DNA of 63,028 bases, taken from assembly GCF_000447205.1 (NCBI RefSeq), contig NZ_AUWY01000111.1:1-63028 (forward strand), read 5' to 3'. Position numbers and translations under genes: made by a program. The DNA is from Sphingobium ummariense RL-3. Its GTDB lineage: Bacteria > Pseudomonadota > Alphaproteobacteria > Sphingomonadales > Sphingomonadaceae. Below the pieces are notes generated by a model that was not told the DNA's origin, did no database searches, and saw only the letters and a program-made list of their open reading frames with translations. Shown here one piece after another: positions 8,740 to 19,005 of this stretch (positions are counted from its first letter, which is position 1; every line of letters starts with the position of its first letter).

Positions 8740-10506
8740 ATGAGCCTTTCCCAATGGTTGTCCGTGATCACGCTGGTCGGGATGATGGGCCTCTTCCTGT
8801 GGGGACGCTTTCGCTATGACGTGACCGCGGTGATCGCGCTCCTGGCGGCGGTGCTCATCGGCATCGTCAAGCCCGCCGACGCGTTCAAGGGCTTTTCCGA
8901 CGACATCGTCATCATCGTCGGGTCCGCGCTGGTGCTTTCCGCGGCGGTGCAGCGATCGGGCGTGATCGAGCTCGCGCTCGGCGTCACCGCGCGGCGCATC
9001 CGCCGCATTCCGTCGCAGCTGCTCCTGCTGACCGCTTCCGTGGGCCTTGCTTCGGCGCTCATCAAGAATGTGGGTGCGCTTGCGATGCTGATGCCGGCCG
9101 CCCTGCAGATGGCGAAGAAGAATGAGGCGAGCCCATCCGTTTTCCTGATGCCCATGTCCTTCGCCTCGCTGCTGGGCGGGCTGATGACCATGGTGGGCAC
9201 GTCCCCCAACATCATCGTCAGCCGCGTGCGGGAAGAGATGACGGGCGAGCCGTTCCGCATGTTCGATTATTTCCCGACCGGCTTCGGCCTGTTCATCGTC
9301 GGGCTGCTCTTTCTCCGCTTCGGCTACCCCCTCCTGCCGCGCAACCGCCGGGGCGTTCCGACCCTGGGCGAGGCGCTGAACATTTCCGACTATGTGACCC
9401 AGGCGACCATCACCGAGGGGTCGCCGCTGATCGGCAGGACGGTCGAGGAATTTCTGGACCGCAACGAACGGCAGGTAACGCTGACCGGGCTGCTGCGTGG
9501 CGACATGCGTGGCGACGTGCACCCCACGGTTCACCTGGAGGAAGGCGACATCCTCATCCTGGGCGGGCCGCCGGAGGCGCTGGAACGCGTGGTCGCCCGC
9601 GATCAGCTAGCGCTCGTGGGGCAGGAGGAAAGCGGGGAGCGCGATGGCGACGAGATCGGCGTGATCGAAGCGGTGGTGACGACCGATTCCGCCCTGATCG
9701 GCCGGACCGCAGGCCGGCTGCTCATGCGCGAGCGGCTGGGCATCAACCTGATCGCGGTGGCCCGCGCCGGCGAGCGCCTGACCAACAAGCCGGGCCAGAT
9801 CGTCCTGCGCGCCGGAGACGTGCTGGTGCTGCAGGGGCCGATCGACCGGCTCCCCGATCATCTGGCGCAGCTCGGCGCGTTGCCCTTGGCGCAGCGGTCG
9901 ATCAGGCTCGGTTCGGCGAAGCGCGGCTGGCTGGCGGTGGTCATCCTCGGCCTGGCCATGATCGCCACCGCGACCGGCCTGGTCCCTGTGGCGATCGCCT
10001 TCTTCGCCGCCGCGAGCCTGGTCGTCATCACCGGAGCATTGCCGGTCCGCGAAGCCTATGACGTGGTCGAATGGCCCATCCTCATCATGCTGGGAGCGCT
10101 GATCCCGGTCAGTGAGGCGCTGCAAAGCACCGGGGCATCGGGCATATTGGCGACCCAGCTTGCCCATGCGGCGGCGATGCTTCCCCCCTGGGGCGCGGTG
10201 GCGCTGATCCTCACCACCGCCATGGCCGTCACGCCCTTTCTGAACAACGCCGCCACCGTCCTGGTGATGGCGCCGATCGCCGCCGTATTCGCCCATGACC
10301 TGGGCTATCGTCCGGACGCCTTTCTGATCGCCACGGCGGTCGGCGCGGGGAGCGATTTCCTGACGCCGATCGGCCATCAGTGCAACACGCTGGTCCTTGG
10401 GCCAGGCGGCTACCGCTTCAGCGACTATGCGCGGCTGGGGGCGCCACTGTCCCTTCTCGTGATCCTGATTGGAACGCCATTGATCCTGTGGATCTGGCCG
10501 CTGTGA
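8740..10506 (+). CDS. SLC13/ArsB-type permease with two TrkA-C (RCK-C) domains
   Basis: A 588-residue inner-membrane transporter of the ion-transporter superfamily. Transmembrane helices occupy roughly residues 1-190 and 390-585. Between them sit two cytosolic TrkA-C/RCK-C ligand-binding domains (ITEGSPLIGRTVEEF ... GDILILGGP and TTDSALIGRTAGRLL ... GDVLVLQGP). TSPNIIVSRV and FLNNAATVLVMAP match the two pore hairpins of the family. The substrate may be a dicarboxylate, sulfate or other anion and cannot be settled. ATG 8740 is preferred over GTG 8731 because of the GGGG eight bases upstream. Confidence 0.88.
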   Translation: MSLSQWLSVITLVGMMGLFLWGRFRYDVTAVIALLAAVLIGIVKPADAFKGFSDDIVIIVGSALVLSAAVQRSGVIELALGVTARRIRRIPSQLLLLTASVGLASALIKNVGALAMLMPAALQMAKKNEASPSVFLMPMSFASLLGGLMTMVGTSPNIIVSRVREEMTGEPFRMFDYFPTGFGLFIVGLLFLRFGYPLLPRNRRGVPTLGEALNISDYVTQATITEGSPLIGRTVEEFLDRNERQVTLTGLLRGDMRGDVHPTVHLEEGDILILGGPPEALERVVARDQLALVGQEESGERDGDEIGVIEAVVTTDSALIGRTAGRLLMRERLGINLIAVARAGERLTNKPGQIVLRAGDVLVLQGPIDRLPDHLAQLGALPLAQRSIRLGSAKRGWLAVVILGLAMIATATGLVPVAIAFFAAASLVVITGALPVREAYDVVEWPILIMLGALIPVSEALQSTGASGILATQLAHAAAMLPPWGAVALILTTAMAVTPFLNNAATVLVMAPIAAVFAHDLGYRPDAFLIATAVGAGSDFLTPIGHQCNTLVLGPGGYRFSDYARLGAPLSLLVILIGTPLILWIWPL

Positions 10507-10524
10507 GCACGCCCCCCAATGGGC

Positions 10525-12189
10525 CTAGCCGCGAATCGCCTGTAGCGCCTGATGAATCTGTGCGACGACGGCTGCGCCTTCCCCGACGGCGGCGGCAACC
10601 CGCTTCGTCGAGCCGGCGCGCACATCGCCGATCGCGAAGACGCGCGGCATGCTGGTTTCCAGCAGCTGCGGGGGATTGGCCGGGTCCCGAACGCCTTCGG
10701 GAATGTCGCGCCCCGTCAGGATGAAGCCCCCGGCATCGGTCGCGACGCAGCCCCGTGTCCACGCTGCGTTGGGATCGGCCCCGATGAACAGGAACAAGTG
10801 CCGCAGAGGCTGGCGCACGATAGTGCCCTGCGTGCGGCACCGGAAGTTCGCCGCGTCGATCATGCCGTCGCCCGGTCCTTCGAGCGAGGCGATCTCCTTG
10901 CCGACATGCACGTCGATATTGGGCTGGCTGGCGATGCGCTCGATCAGATATTGCGACATGGTCGCTTCCAGCGGGCGGCGCGCGATCAGATGCAGCCGCT
11001 CCACGAAGGGAGCCAGATAGACTGCGGCCTGCCCCGCCGAATTGCCGCCGCCGACGAGGCCGACGACCTGCCCCTGCACCAGCTTCGCCTCGATCGGGGA
11101 GGCCCAGTAGGAGATGCCGACATTGTCGAACGCCTCGATGCCGGGAATGTCCGGCCTGCGATAGCGCGCGCCCGAGGCGATGATGACCGTGCGGGCGAGG
11201 GCGCCATGATCCCCCGCCAGCACGAGCCGATGCACGTCGTCCGAGCCGCATTCGAGGTGGGAGACGCAGTTGGGGATCGCGATCTCCGCGCCGAACTTGA
11301 GCGCCTGATTGAAGGCACGGCCGGCCAGCGCCTGCCCCGTGATGCCAGTGGGAAAGCCGAGATAGTTCTCGATCCGCATCGACGCGCCCGCCTGTCCGCC
11401 GAAGGCCCGCTCGTCCAGCACGAGGACCGAGAGGCCCTCCGACGCGGCATAGACGGCCGCCGCCAGTCCCGCAGGACCGGCACCCACGATCGCGACGTCG
11501 TAAAGCCTGTCGGGCGAAATTTCCGGCACCATGCCAAGGCAGGCCGCCATCTCCGCTTGCGTCGGCCGTTTCAGCAAGGTGCCGTTGGGGCAGACCATGA
11601 CCGGCAGGTCGGCGCGGCCGAGGCCCAGCTGCACCACCAGATCATGTCCCTCCCCCTGCGCATCGGCATCCATCACGAGATGGGGATAGCCGCTGCGGGC
11701 CAGGAAGTTCTGGATGCGCACGAGGTCCGCCGATCCCGGCTGCCCGATCAGGATCGAGCCGGCGCCAGCTTCGATGAGGCCGACGCGCCGCAGGATCAGC
11801 GCCCGCATGATCGTCTCGCCCAGTTCGGCCGCGCCGACCATCAGCGCCCGCAGGTGCGGGGCATCGAAGGGCAGCGCGAGACAGCCATGCTCGCCGGCCC
11901 GCCCGCTCGCCATCGACGGCCGGCCCGCCAGCTGGTTGACCTCGCCGCTGAGCTCGCCCGGACCGTGCCGGTGGATCAGCGCCTCCCCGGCAAGCCCGTC
12001 GCGGCGGACCGCCTCGATACAGCCTTCCAGCACCAGCCAGGCCGGCTCGCCCGACGCTCCGATCGAATACAGCGTCTGCCCCGGCTCGAAGCGGCGTGCG
12101 GGCCCGCTGGCGAACCGGGACGCGATTTCGATCTGCGCCTTGTCCAGTCTCGGGAAGAGCTGCGCCGCGCGTTCCTCTATCACGCTCAT
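10525..12189 (-). CDS. cNMP-binding domain + thioredoxin-reductase-like FAD oxidoreductase
   Basis: A 554-residue fusion. Residues about 20-125 look like a cyclic-nucleotide-binding/Crp-like sensor (FEPGQTLYSIG ... GPGELSGEVNQLAGRP). Residues about 140-215 form a thioredoxin/glutaredoxin-like segment. The rest is a TrxR-type FAD/NAD(P)H enzyme (YDVAIVGAGPAGLAAAVYA, VVGLVGGGNSAGQAAV, PRVFAIGDVRAGSTKRVA). The TrxR redox CxxC is absent: the position reads YWASPIEAKL. So it cannot reduce thioredoxin by the usual route. The start at 12189 is one base clear of the upstream stop, hence co-transcription with the next oxidoreductase. Confidence 0.88.
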   Translation of the reverse strand: MSVIEERAAQLFPRLDKAQIEIASRFASGPARRFEPGQTLYSIGASGEPAWLVLEGCIEAVRRDGLAGEALIHRHGPGELSGEVNQLAGRPSMASGRAGEHGCLALPFDAPHLRALMVGAAELGETIMRALILRRVGLIEAGAGSILIGQPGSADLVRIQNFLARSGYPHLVMDADAQGEGHDLVVQLGLGRADLPVMVCPNGTLLKRPTQAEMAACLGMVPEISPDRLYDVAIVGAGPAGLAAAVYAASEGLSVLVLDERAFGGQAGASMRIENYLGFPTGITGQALAGRAFNQALKFGAEIAIPNCVSHLECGSDDVHRLVLAGDHGALARTVIIASGARYRRPDIPGIEAFDNVGISYWASPIEAKLVQGQVVGLVGGGNSAGQAAVYLAPFVERLHLIARRPLEATMSQYLIERIASQPNIDVHVGKEIASLEGPGDGMIDAANFRCRTQGTIVRQPLRHLFLFIGADPNAAWTRGCVATDAGGFILTGRDIPEGVRDPANPPQLLETSMPRVFAIGDVRAGSTKRVAAAVGEGAAVVAQIHQALQAIRG

Positions 12190-12190
12190 C

Positions 12191-13567
12191 TCACGCACTC
12201 CCCTGGTCCAGCCCGAGCAATAAAGTCGGTATCAATTCCGACACCGTCGGATGCACCGGCACGGCCCAGCGCAACGTATCGACCGGCTCCCCGGCGGACA
12301 TGGCGTCGAGAATGCCGTGGATCGCCTCGTCCCCGCTCGTCCCCAGGATCGCCGCGCCCAGGATATGCCGCGTTGCACGATCGGCGACCACCTTCATCAG
12401 GCCGAGCGTTTCCCCCTTCTCCACGGCGCGGCCGACGCGGGACATGGGCCGGGACGAAACGAGGACGTCATGTCCCTTCGCCCGCGCCTCCGTTTCCGTC
12501 ATGCCGGCGCGGCCGAGTGGAGGATCGGTGTAGAGCGCATAGCCCGGGATGCGCTGGCCGAGCCGGCGGTCGGCGCCGTCGAGCAGGTTCGCCGCGACGA
12601 TCTCGAAATCATTATAGGCGGTATGGGTGAACGCGCCGCGGCCGTTGCAGTCGCCCAGAGCCCAGATGCCGGGCACGCTGGTCGCGAGCCGGTCGTCCAC
12701 CTTGATATAGCCACGCTCGTCGGTCGCGACGCCTGCGGCATCGAGGCCTAGATCATCGGTATTGGGCCGGCGTCCGACCGCCAGGAGGACATGGCTGCCC
12801 ACGACTTCCGGTTCGCCGTTTCGGCAGGCGACCGTGACGATGACGCCCGAAGGATGCGGCTTGAACCCGATACAGTCGGCGTCCGTCCGGACGGTGATGC
12901 CCTCCGCCTCGACAAAGGCACGGATCGCATCGGAAATCTCCGGATCCTCGCGCGCGATCAGCCGCTCCCCTCGCTCGACGATCGTGACCTTCGCACCGAA
13001 GCGCGCATACATCTGCGCAAATTCAAGGCCGATATAGCTGCCGCCCACGACCACCAGATGGTCGGGCAGGCTGTCGAGCGCCACCATGTCGGTATTGTCG
13101 AGATGGGGCACATCGCCGACACCCGGCATGTCGGGCACGCTCGCCCGCCCGCCGACGTTGAGGAAGATGTGCGGCGCCGTCAGCGCGACCCCGTCCACTT
13201 CCACCTGCGACGGGCCGGTCAGCCGCGCATGGCCGCGCAGCAGGGTGAGGCCCTTCATCTTCCCGAGCCATTGCTCGTTGCGTTCGCGCGCGTCGTCCGC
13301 GACCTTCCGGGCGCGCGCGGCCACGGCCTTCATGTCGACCCTAACGTCGCCCACGATCACGCCCAGGTCCTGCCGTCGCGCCAGATGCGCTGCATAGGCG
13401 CTGGCCACCAGGGCCTTGGTCGGCATGCAGCCCGTGTTGACGCAAGTGCCGCCGATCAGCTTGCGCTCGACAAGGGCGACCTTCCAGCCCGCCGCGGTCA
13501 GGCGCCCGGCAAGGGGCGGCCCCGCCTGTCCGGCGCCGATGATGATCGCATCGAAGGTCTGGCTCAT
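12191..13567 (-). CDS. Mercuric-reductase-like pyridine nucleotide-disulfide oxidoreductase
   Basis: A 458-residue flavoprotein disulfide reductase. The FAD motif is DAIIIGAGQAGPPLAGRL, the redox disulfide GGTCVNTGCMPTK, the NAD(P) fold HLVVVGGSYIGLEFAQMY and the second FAD contact GIWALGDCNG. The C-terminal dimer region carries VPVHPTVSELIPTLL, lacking the Cys pair of true mercuric reductases, so it is probably not MerA. No heavy-metal resistance genes are nearby. Longer N-terminal readings are rejected because homology begins at MSQTFDAII. It is divergent from the UBP zinc-finger gene and directly upstream of the cNMP flavoprotein. Confidence 0.9.
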   Translation of the reverse strand: MSQTFDAIIIGAGQAGPPLAGRLTAAGWKVALVERKLIGGTCVNTGCMPTKALVASAYAAHLARRQDLGVIVGDVRVDMKAVAARARKVADDARERNEQWLGKMKGLTLLRGHARLTGPSQVEVDGVALTAPHIFLNVGGRASVPDMPGVGDVPHLDNTDMVALDSLPDHLVVVGGSYIGLEFAQMYARFGAKVTIVERGERLIAREDPEISDAIRAFVEAEGITVRTDADCIGFKPHPSGVIVTVACRNGEPEVVGSHVLLAVGRRPNTDDLGLDAAGVATDERGYIKVDDRLATSVPGIWALGDCNGRGAFTHTAYNDFEIVAANLLDGADRRLGQRIPGYALYTDPPLGRAGMTETEARAKGHDVLVSSRPMSRVGRAVEKGETLGLMKVVADRATRHILGAAILGTSGDEAIHGILDAMSAGEPVDTLRWAVPVHPTVSELIPTLLLGLDQGSA

Positions 13568-13667
13568 GGCGCGTGCATCCCGGGACGTGTTTGGCAGCTC
13601 ATCGAATCGTTCGCGATGCGACGCGGCCATGCTAGGGCAAGAGCGCGACAGCGCGAAGGAGCAAAGC

Positions 13668-14030
13668 ATGGCCGAAGGCTGCGATCATGCCGCCAGCGTC
13701 AACGATGTCATTCCCCAGAGCCTGGGCTGCGCCGAATGCCTGGCGAGCGGCAGCTGGTGGGTGCACCTGCGCCTGTGCCGCACCTGCGGTCATGTGGGGT
13801 GCTGCGACGATTCCCCCAATCGCCATGCGACCGCCCATTTTCATGAGACGGGCCATCCGATCATCGAGGGCTATGACCCGCCCGAAGGCTGGGGCTGGTG
13901 CTATGTCGACGAGGTCGAGATCGATTTCGCCGGCGACACGACGCCGCAGCGTGGACCGATACCCAAGTTCATCGATCCCTTCGGCCGGCTGATCGAGGCG
14001 GCCATCCGGGGGCTGTCGCCGAAGGTCTGA
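13668..14030 (+). CDS. UBP-type zinc finger protein
   Basis: A 120-residue stand-alone ZnF-UBP domain. Potential ligands are CDHAAS, LGCAECLASG, LRLCRTCGHVGCCDDS and RHATAHFHETGHPII, the Cys/His spacing of ubiquitin-hydrolase zinc fingers, which in eukaryotes bind the ubiquitin C-terminus. Bacteria lack ubiquitin, so the ligand here is unknown. The gene is divergent from the two flavoprotein genes with 100 bases between, and in bacteria such fingers often accompany thioredoxin-reductase-like proteins; a shared redox role is an inference. Confidence 0.87.
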   Translation: MAEGCDHAASVNDVIPQSLGCAECLASGSWWVHLRLCRTCGHVGCCDDSPNRHATAHFHETGHPIIEGYDPPEGWGWCYVDEVEIDFAGDTTPQRGPIPKFIDPFGRLIEAAIRGLSPKV

Positions 14031-14066
14031 TAGCGCCGTTCGGGAGGCGCTCCGCCGACCGGACGA

Positions 14067-15002
<936 letters not shown>

Positions 15003-15123
15003 GGCCAAAAACCCCTCGTGACGAATTGATGACGGTGACGGAGACGCGGCCCCTTTAGCGGTGCAAGCCCCCGGTGGAAAGGCGCTTTTGCGCGACATCA
15101 TAAAATGCTTTAGGGGCGCCGCC

Positions 15124-16779
15124 ATGACCGAGAAAATCACGATCGCCCTTGCCCAGATGACGCAGTCGGTGGGCGATCTGGCCGCCAATGCCGATGCCAT
15201 GCTGGAATGGCGCGCGCGCGCGGGGGGCGCCGACCTGATCGTCTATCCCGAACTGCAGCTGATCGGCTACCCGCCCGAGGACCTGGTTCTGAAGCCGGCC
15301 CTGGTCGATCGCGCCAATCGCGAGCTGGACAGGCTGGCCCAGGCGACGGCGGATGGCGGCCCGGCCATGCTGGTGGGGACGGTGGTCGCGGCGCAGGGCG
15401 TGCTGTTCAACGTCGTCGCCCTGCTGGAGGGCGGCGCGGTCACCCAGATCAGGCAGAAGCGCGAACTCCCCAATTACGGCACCTTCGACGAGAAGCGGCT
15501 GTTCGCGCCGGGGCCGCTGCCCGCGCCGATCGACTTCCGCGGCATCAGGATCGGCGTGCCGATCTGCGAGGACATCTGGTTTCCCTTCGTCACCGCCCAT
15601 CTGAAGGCGGAAGGGGCGGAAATCCTGATCAGCCCCAATGGCAGCCCCTATGAGATCGACAAGGACGACCGCCGCATCAATGCCGTCGCCGGCACGCGGG
15701 TACGCGAGACGGGCCTGCCGATCGCCTATCTGAACCGGGTTGGCGGCCAGGACGAACTGGTGTTCGACGGCGCGTCCTTCGTGATGAACGCCGACCTGTC
15801 GCTCGCCCACCGCCTGCCCGAATGGGAGGAGGCGCTGGTGCTGACGCAGTGGGAGAAGCGGGAGGGGCGCTGGACCTGCCTGCCCGGCGCCTGCGACGTG
15901 CCGGACGAGCGGCCCGCCGACATCTATCACGCGATGGTGCTGGGGCTGCGCGACTATGTGAACCGCAACCGGTTTCCCGGCGTGGTGCTGGGCCTGTCGG
16001 GCGGGCTCGATTCGGCGTTGTCGGCGGCCGTTGCCGTCGATGCGCTGGGGCCGGAGCGGGTGTGGTGCGTGATGATGCCGTCGCGCTTCACCGGCCAGGA
16101 GAGCCTGGACGATGCGGTGGAATGCGCGCGGCTGCTGGGGGTGCGATACGACACGATCCCGATCGAGCCGGCGGTCGGCGCGTTCGATGCGATGCTGGCG
16201 GACACGTTCGCGGGCCATCCCCGCGACCTGACCGAAGAGAATCTCCAGTCCCGCATCCGCGGCGTCACGCTGATGGCGCTGTCCAACAAGTTCGGCCACA
16301 TGCTGCTGACCACCGGCAACAAGAGCGAGATGTCGGTGGGCTATGCCACCATCTATGGCGACATGGCGGGCGGCTATTCGGTGCTGAAGGACGCCTACAA
16401 GACCACGGTGTTCGACCTGTCGCGCTGGCGCAATGCGCACAGGCCCGCGCTGGGCCTCGGCCCAGCCGGCCCCGTGATGCCCGAGCGGGTCATCACCAAG
16501 CCGCCCACGGCCGAGCTGCGCGAGAACCAGAAGGACGAGGACAGCCTGCCGCCCTATGAGGTGCTGGACCCCATCCTCTACGGCCTTGTCGAGGAGGAAC
16601 TGTCGGTGGAACAACTCGTTGCGCGCGGCTTCGAGCGGGAGACCGTCGCGCGGATCGAGCGGCTGCTCTACGTCGCCGAATACAAGCGCCGCCAGTCGCC
16701 GCCGGGCGTCAAGCTCGGCACCCGCAATTTCGGGCGCGACCGGCGCTATCCGATCACCAGCGCCTTTCGCAGCCTATGA
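15124..16779 (+). CDS. nadE: Glutamine-dependent NAD+ synthetase
   Basis: Amidates nicotinic acid adenine dinucleotide to NAD+, using glutamine as nitrogen donor. At 551 residues it is the two-domain form. A nitrilase-type glutaminase occupies about residues 1-260 (catalytic Glu in [15 protein letters not shown], Lys in [14 protein letters not shown], Cys in [11 protein letters not shown]). The synthetase is C-terminal with the P-loop-like [16 protein letters not shown] and [17 protein letters not shown]. The start is placed at [11 protein letters not shown]. Its stop overlaps the gltX start (ATGA), so the two are translationally coupled. Confidence 0.97.
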   Translation: MTEKITIALAQMTQSVGDLAANADAMLEWRARAGGADLIVYPELQLIGYPPEDLVLKPALVDRANRELDRLAQATADGGPAMLVGTVVAAQGVLFNVVALLEGGAVTQIRQKRELPNYGTFDEKRLFAPGPLPAPIDFRGIRIGVPICEDIWFPFVTAHLKAEGAEILISPNGSPYEIDKDDRRINAVAGTRVRETGLPIAYLNRVGGQDELVFDGASFVMNADLSLAHRLPEWEEALVLTQWEKREGRWTCLPGACDVPDERPADIYHAMVLGLRDYVNRNRFPGVVLGLSGGLDSALSAAVAVDALGPERVWCVMMPSRFTGQESLDDAVECARLLGVRYDTIPIEPAVGAFDAMLADTFAGHPRDLTEENLQSRIRGVTLMALSNKFGHMLLTTGNKSEMSVGYATIYGDMAGGYSVLKDAYKTTVFDLSRWRNAHRPALGLGPAGPVMPERVITKPPTAELRENQKDEDSLPPYEVLDPILYGLVEEELSVEQLVARGFERETVARIERLLYVAEYKRRQSPPGVKLGTRNFGRDRRYPITSAFRSL

Positions 16780-18107
16780 CCGTCGTCACCCGCTTCGCGC
16801 CGTCGCCGACCGGCCAGCTGCATGTCGGCAACATCCGCGCGGCGCTGCACAACTGGCTGTGGGCGCGCAAGAGCGGCGGCCGGTTCCTGCTGCGGCTGGA
16901 CGATACCGACCTGGAACGGTCGCGGCCGGAATATGAGGAGGGCATTCGCGCCGACCTCGGCTGGCTGGGCCTGAACTGGGACGGGGAGGCGCGGCAGTCG
17001 GAACGGTTCGCGCTTTACGAGGAACGGTTCGAGGCGCTGAGGGCGTCGGGGCATGTCTATCCCGCCTATGAGACGCAGCAGGAGCTGGAACTGCGCCGCA
17101 AGGTGCTGCTGGGACGCGGCCTGCCTCCGGTCTATGACCGCGCCGCGCTGTCGCTGACGGCGGAGCAGATCGCGGCCTGTGAGGCGGAAGGGCGGCGGCC
17201 GCACTGGCGTTTCCGGCTCGACCATGACAGCCCCATCGCCTGGACCGACCTGATCCGCGGCGACCAGCGTTTCGATCCGAAGCTGCTGTCCGATCCGGTG
17301 ATCCGCCGGGCGGACGGAACCTGGCTCTACATGCTGCCCTCCGTGATCGACGACATCGACATGGGCGTGACGCACATCCTGCGCGGCGAGGACCATGTGT
17401 CCAACACGGCGGTGCAGATCCAGATGTTCGCCGCGCTCGGCGCGCCGCTTCCCGCCTTCGCGCACGAGGCGCTGCTGACCGGCAGCGAGGGCAAGCTGTC
17501 GAAGCGGCTGGGGTCGCTGGGCGTCGCGCATTTCCGCGAGCTGGGGCTGGAGCCGATGGCGGTGCTGTCGCTGCTGGCGCGGCTGGGCAGCAGCCTGCCG
17601 GTCGAGCCCTTTGCCGATCCGCAACCGCTGGTCGAAAGCTTCGACTTCGCCCATTTCGGCCGCGCGCCTGCGCGCTTCGACGAGGGCGAACTGGCAGGCC
17701 TCAACCAGAAGATCGTCCATCTCCTACCCTATGCAGCCGTGGCGGATCGCTTGCCCGAGGGGATGGATGCGGTTGCCTGGGACGTGATCCGGCCCAATCT
17801 GGAGACGGTGGCGCAGGCGGCGGACTGGTGGCGGATCGTCACCGGGCCGGTGGATGCATCCGGGCCGGAGGCGGAAGATCAGGACTTCCTAGCAGCAGCG
17901 CGCGAACGGCTGGCTGCTCTGCCCTTTGACGAAGGCGTGTGGCGCTCTCTCACCGAAGCGCTAAAGGCACAGACCGGCCGCAAGGGCAAGGCGCTGTTCC
18001 TGCCCTTGCGTCGGGCGCTCACCGGATTGGATCACGGCCCCGACATGGGTCAGCTCCTGCCGCTGATCGGGCGGGAAGAGGCATTGAGGCGCCTGGCTGC
18101 GGATTGA
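16776..18107 (+). CDS. gltX: Glutamyl-tRNA synthetase
   Basis: Class I aminoacyl-tRNA synthetase charging tRNA-Glu. Its 443 residues are slightly shorter than the common 470. The HIGH-type signature is FAPSPTGQLHVGNIRAAL and the KMSKS-type loop is GKLSKRLGS. DIDMGVTHILRGEDH matches the catalytic core. No zinc-ligand cysteines are seen in the insertion. Alphaproteobacteria often have two GltX copies, one of which charges tRNA-Gln for later transamidation; which one this is cannot be told from this window alone. Confidence 0.95.
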   Translation: MTVVTRFAPSPTGQLHVGNIRAALHNWLWARKSGGRFLLRLDDTDLERSRPEYEEGIRADLGWLGLNWDGEARQSERFALYEERFEALRASGHVYPAYETQQELELRRKVLLGRGLPPVYDRAALSLTAEQIAACEAEGRRPHWRFRLDHDSPIAWTDLIRGDQRFDPKLLSDPVIRRADGTWLYMLPSVIDDIDMGVTHILRGEDHVSNTAVQIQMFAALGAPLPAFAHEALLTGSEGKLSKRLGSLGVAHFRELGLEPMAVLSLLARLGSSLPVEPFADPQPLVESFDFAHFGRAPARFDEGELAGLNQKIVHLLPYAAVADRLPEGMDAVAWDVIRPNLETVAQAADWWRIVTGPVDASGPEAEDQDFLAAARERLAALPFDEGVWRSLTEALKAQTGRKGKALFLPLRRALTGLDHGPDMGQLLPLIGREEALRRLAAD

Positions 18108-18113
18108 CGGCAT

Positions 18114-18137
18114 GTGCTCCTGCGAGAGCAGGAGCAC
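18114..18137. terminator. Bidirectional hairpin between gltX and hydrolase gene
   Basis: A perfect 10-base-pair stem, GTGCTCCTGC with its complement and a GAGA loop, between two convergent genes. Only a weak T-rich tract follows (CAATTT further on), so termination is likely but not certain. Confidence 0.7.
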
Positions 18138-18144
18138 GCCAGCC

Positions 18145-18933
18145 TCAATTTACCCGTATCATCTCCAGCGCGCGGCCGACTGCCAGGATACCCTCTGGCG
18201 CAGCGGCGAAGCCCATATGGGTGCAGTCGACCTCCATCGCATGGTCGCGCTCGCCAGCGCGACCGCGGGCGCATTCGGGCAGGATCACCCCGTCACGTTG
18301 CGACCACAGGGCGATTGTCGGAACCGGCGGCTTTTCCTCGCGCGTGCAGGGAAAAGGGGGCTCGTCGACGGGGAAGCCCGATACCAGCTGGTAGATGCGC
18401 CAGGCGTGGTTGGCGCGGGGATTGCCGGAGAAGGGCGTACCCATCGTCACGACGCCGGCCACCTTGACCGGCGCGAACTTCGCATATTCGCGCGCGAACA
18501 GGCCACCCAGGCTCCAGCCGACCAGCGTGACCGGTTTGCCGGTCTCGCGCCGGATGGCGTCCACCCGCTGGTCGATCTTCTCCAGGCTATCAGGCTTCGG
18601 CCCGAAATTGCGCCCCATGCCCCAGCCATGCGCCTGGAACCCGGCCAGGCCCAGAACGCCGCGCAGCGGCTCCATGCGCTGTTCGGACGCGAGCAGGCCG
18701 GGGATCAGCAGGACATGGCGGCCGTCGCCCCGGATCTGCCCGGCCAGCGCCGCAGCCTGCGCCTTCGTGCGGGCCAGGTCGAACGGTACCGAGGCATTGC
18801 CCAGAAGATGCTGCCAGGAGGGCAGGATCGCCGCGCGCGGGCCGCTGGCAAGACGGGTCTTCCAGAGGGTGGCGATGGCGTCTGCGTAGGGAGGCACGAA
18901 AATATATCCTGTCCGAAACGGAAAAGATGACAT
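18145..18933 (-). CDS. Alpha/beta hydrolase (lipase-like)
   Basis: A 262-residue hydrolase. The nucleophile elbow is VTLVGWSLGGLFAREYA (GxSxG). HVLLIPGLLASEQRMEPL upstream provides the oxyanion region, an acidic residue lies in LWSQRDGVILPE, and the catalytic His is in EVDCTHMGFA. The pattern resembles lipase/acyltransferase-type proteins acting on acyl esters. There is no signal peptide, so it is probably cytoplasmic. It stands alone on its strand, ending at the hairpin shared with gltX. The substrate is unknown. Confidence 0.83.
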   Translation of the reverse strand: MSSFPFRTGYIFVPPYADAIATLWKTRLASGPRAAILPSWQHLLGNASVPFDLARTKAQAAALAGQIRGDGRHVLLIPGLLASEQRMEPLRGVLGLAGFQAHGWGMGRNFGPKPDSLEKIDQRVDAIRRETGKPVTLVGWSLGGLFAREYAKFAPVKVAGVVTMGTPFSGNPRANHAWRIYQLVSGFPVDEPPFPCTREEKPPVPTIALWSQRDGVILPECARGRAGERDHAMEVDCTHMGFAAAPEGILAVGRALEMIRVN

Positions 18934-19005
18934 TCTCGTGACGAACGCGTCCGGCGTCCATCGGTTTCATCTTGCGCGGCGAACGGATCGTCGCGGATTT
19001 GGGGG

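Noticed and set aside
10552..12630. Plus-strand open frame (692 codons) opposite the two flavoprotein genes
   Set aside because: It spans two well-supported genes on the other strand and shows no protein family features.
12191..13567. True mercuric reductase
   Set aside because: The C-terminal Cys pair needed for Hg(II) handling is absent and no mer genes are nearby.
15055..16614. Minus-strand open frame (519 codons) opposite nadE
   Set aside because: Antisense shadow of a complete NAD synthetase.
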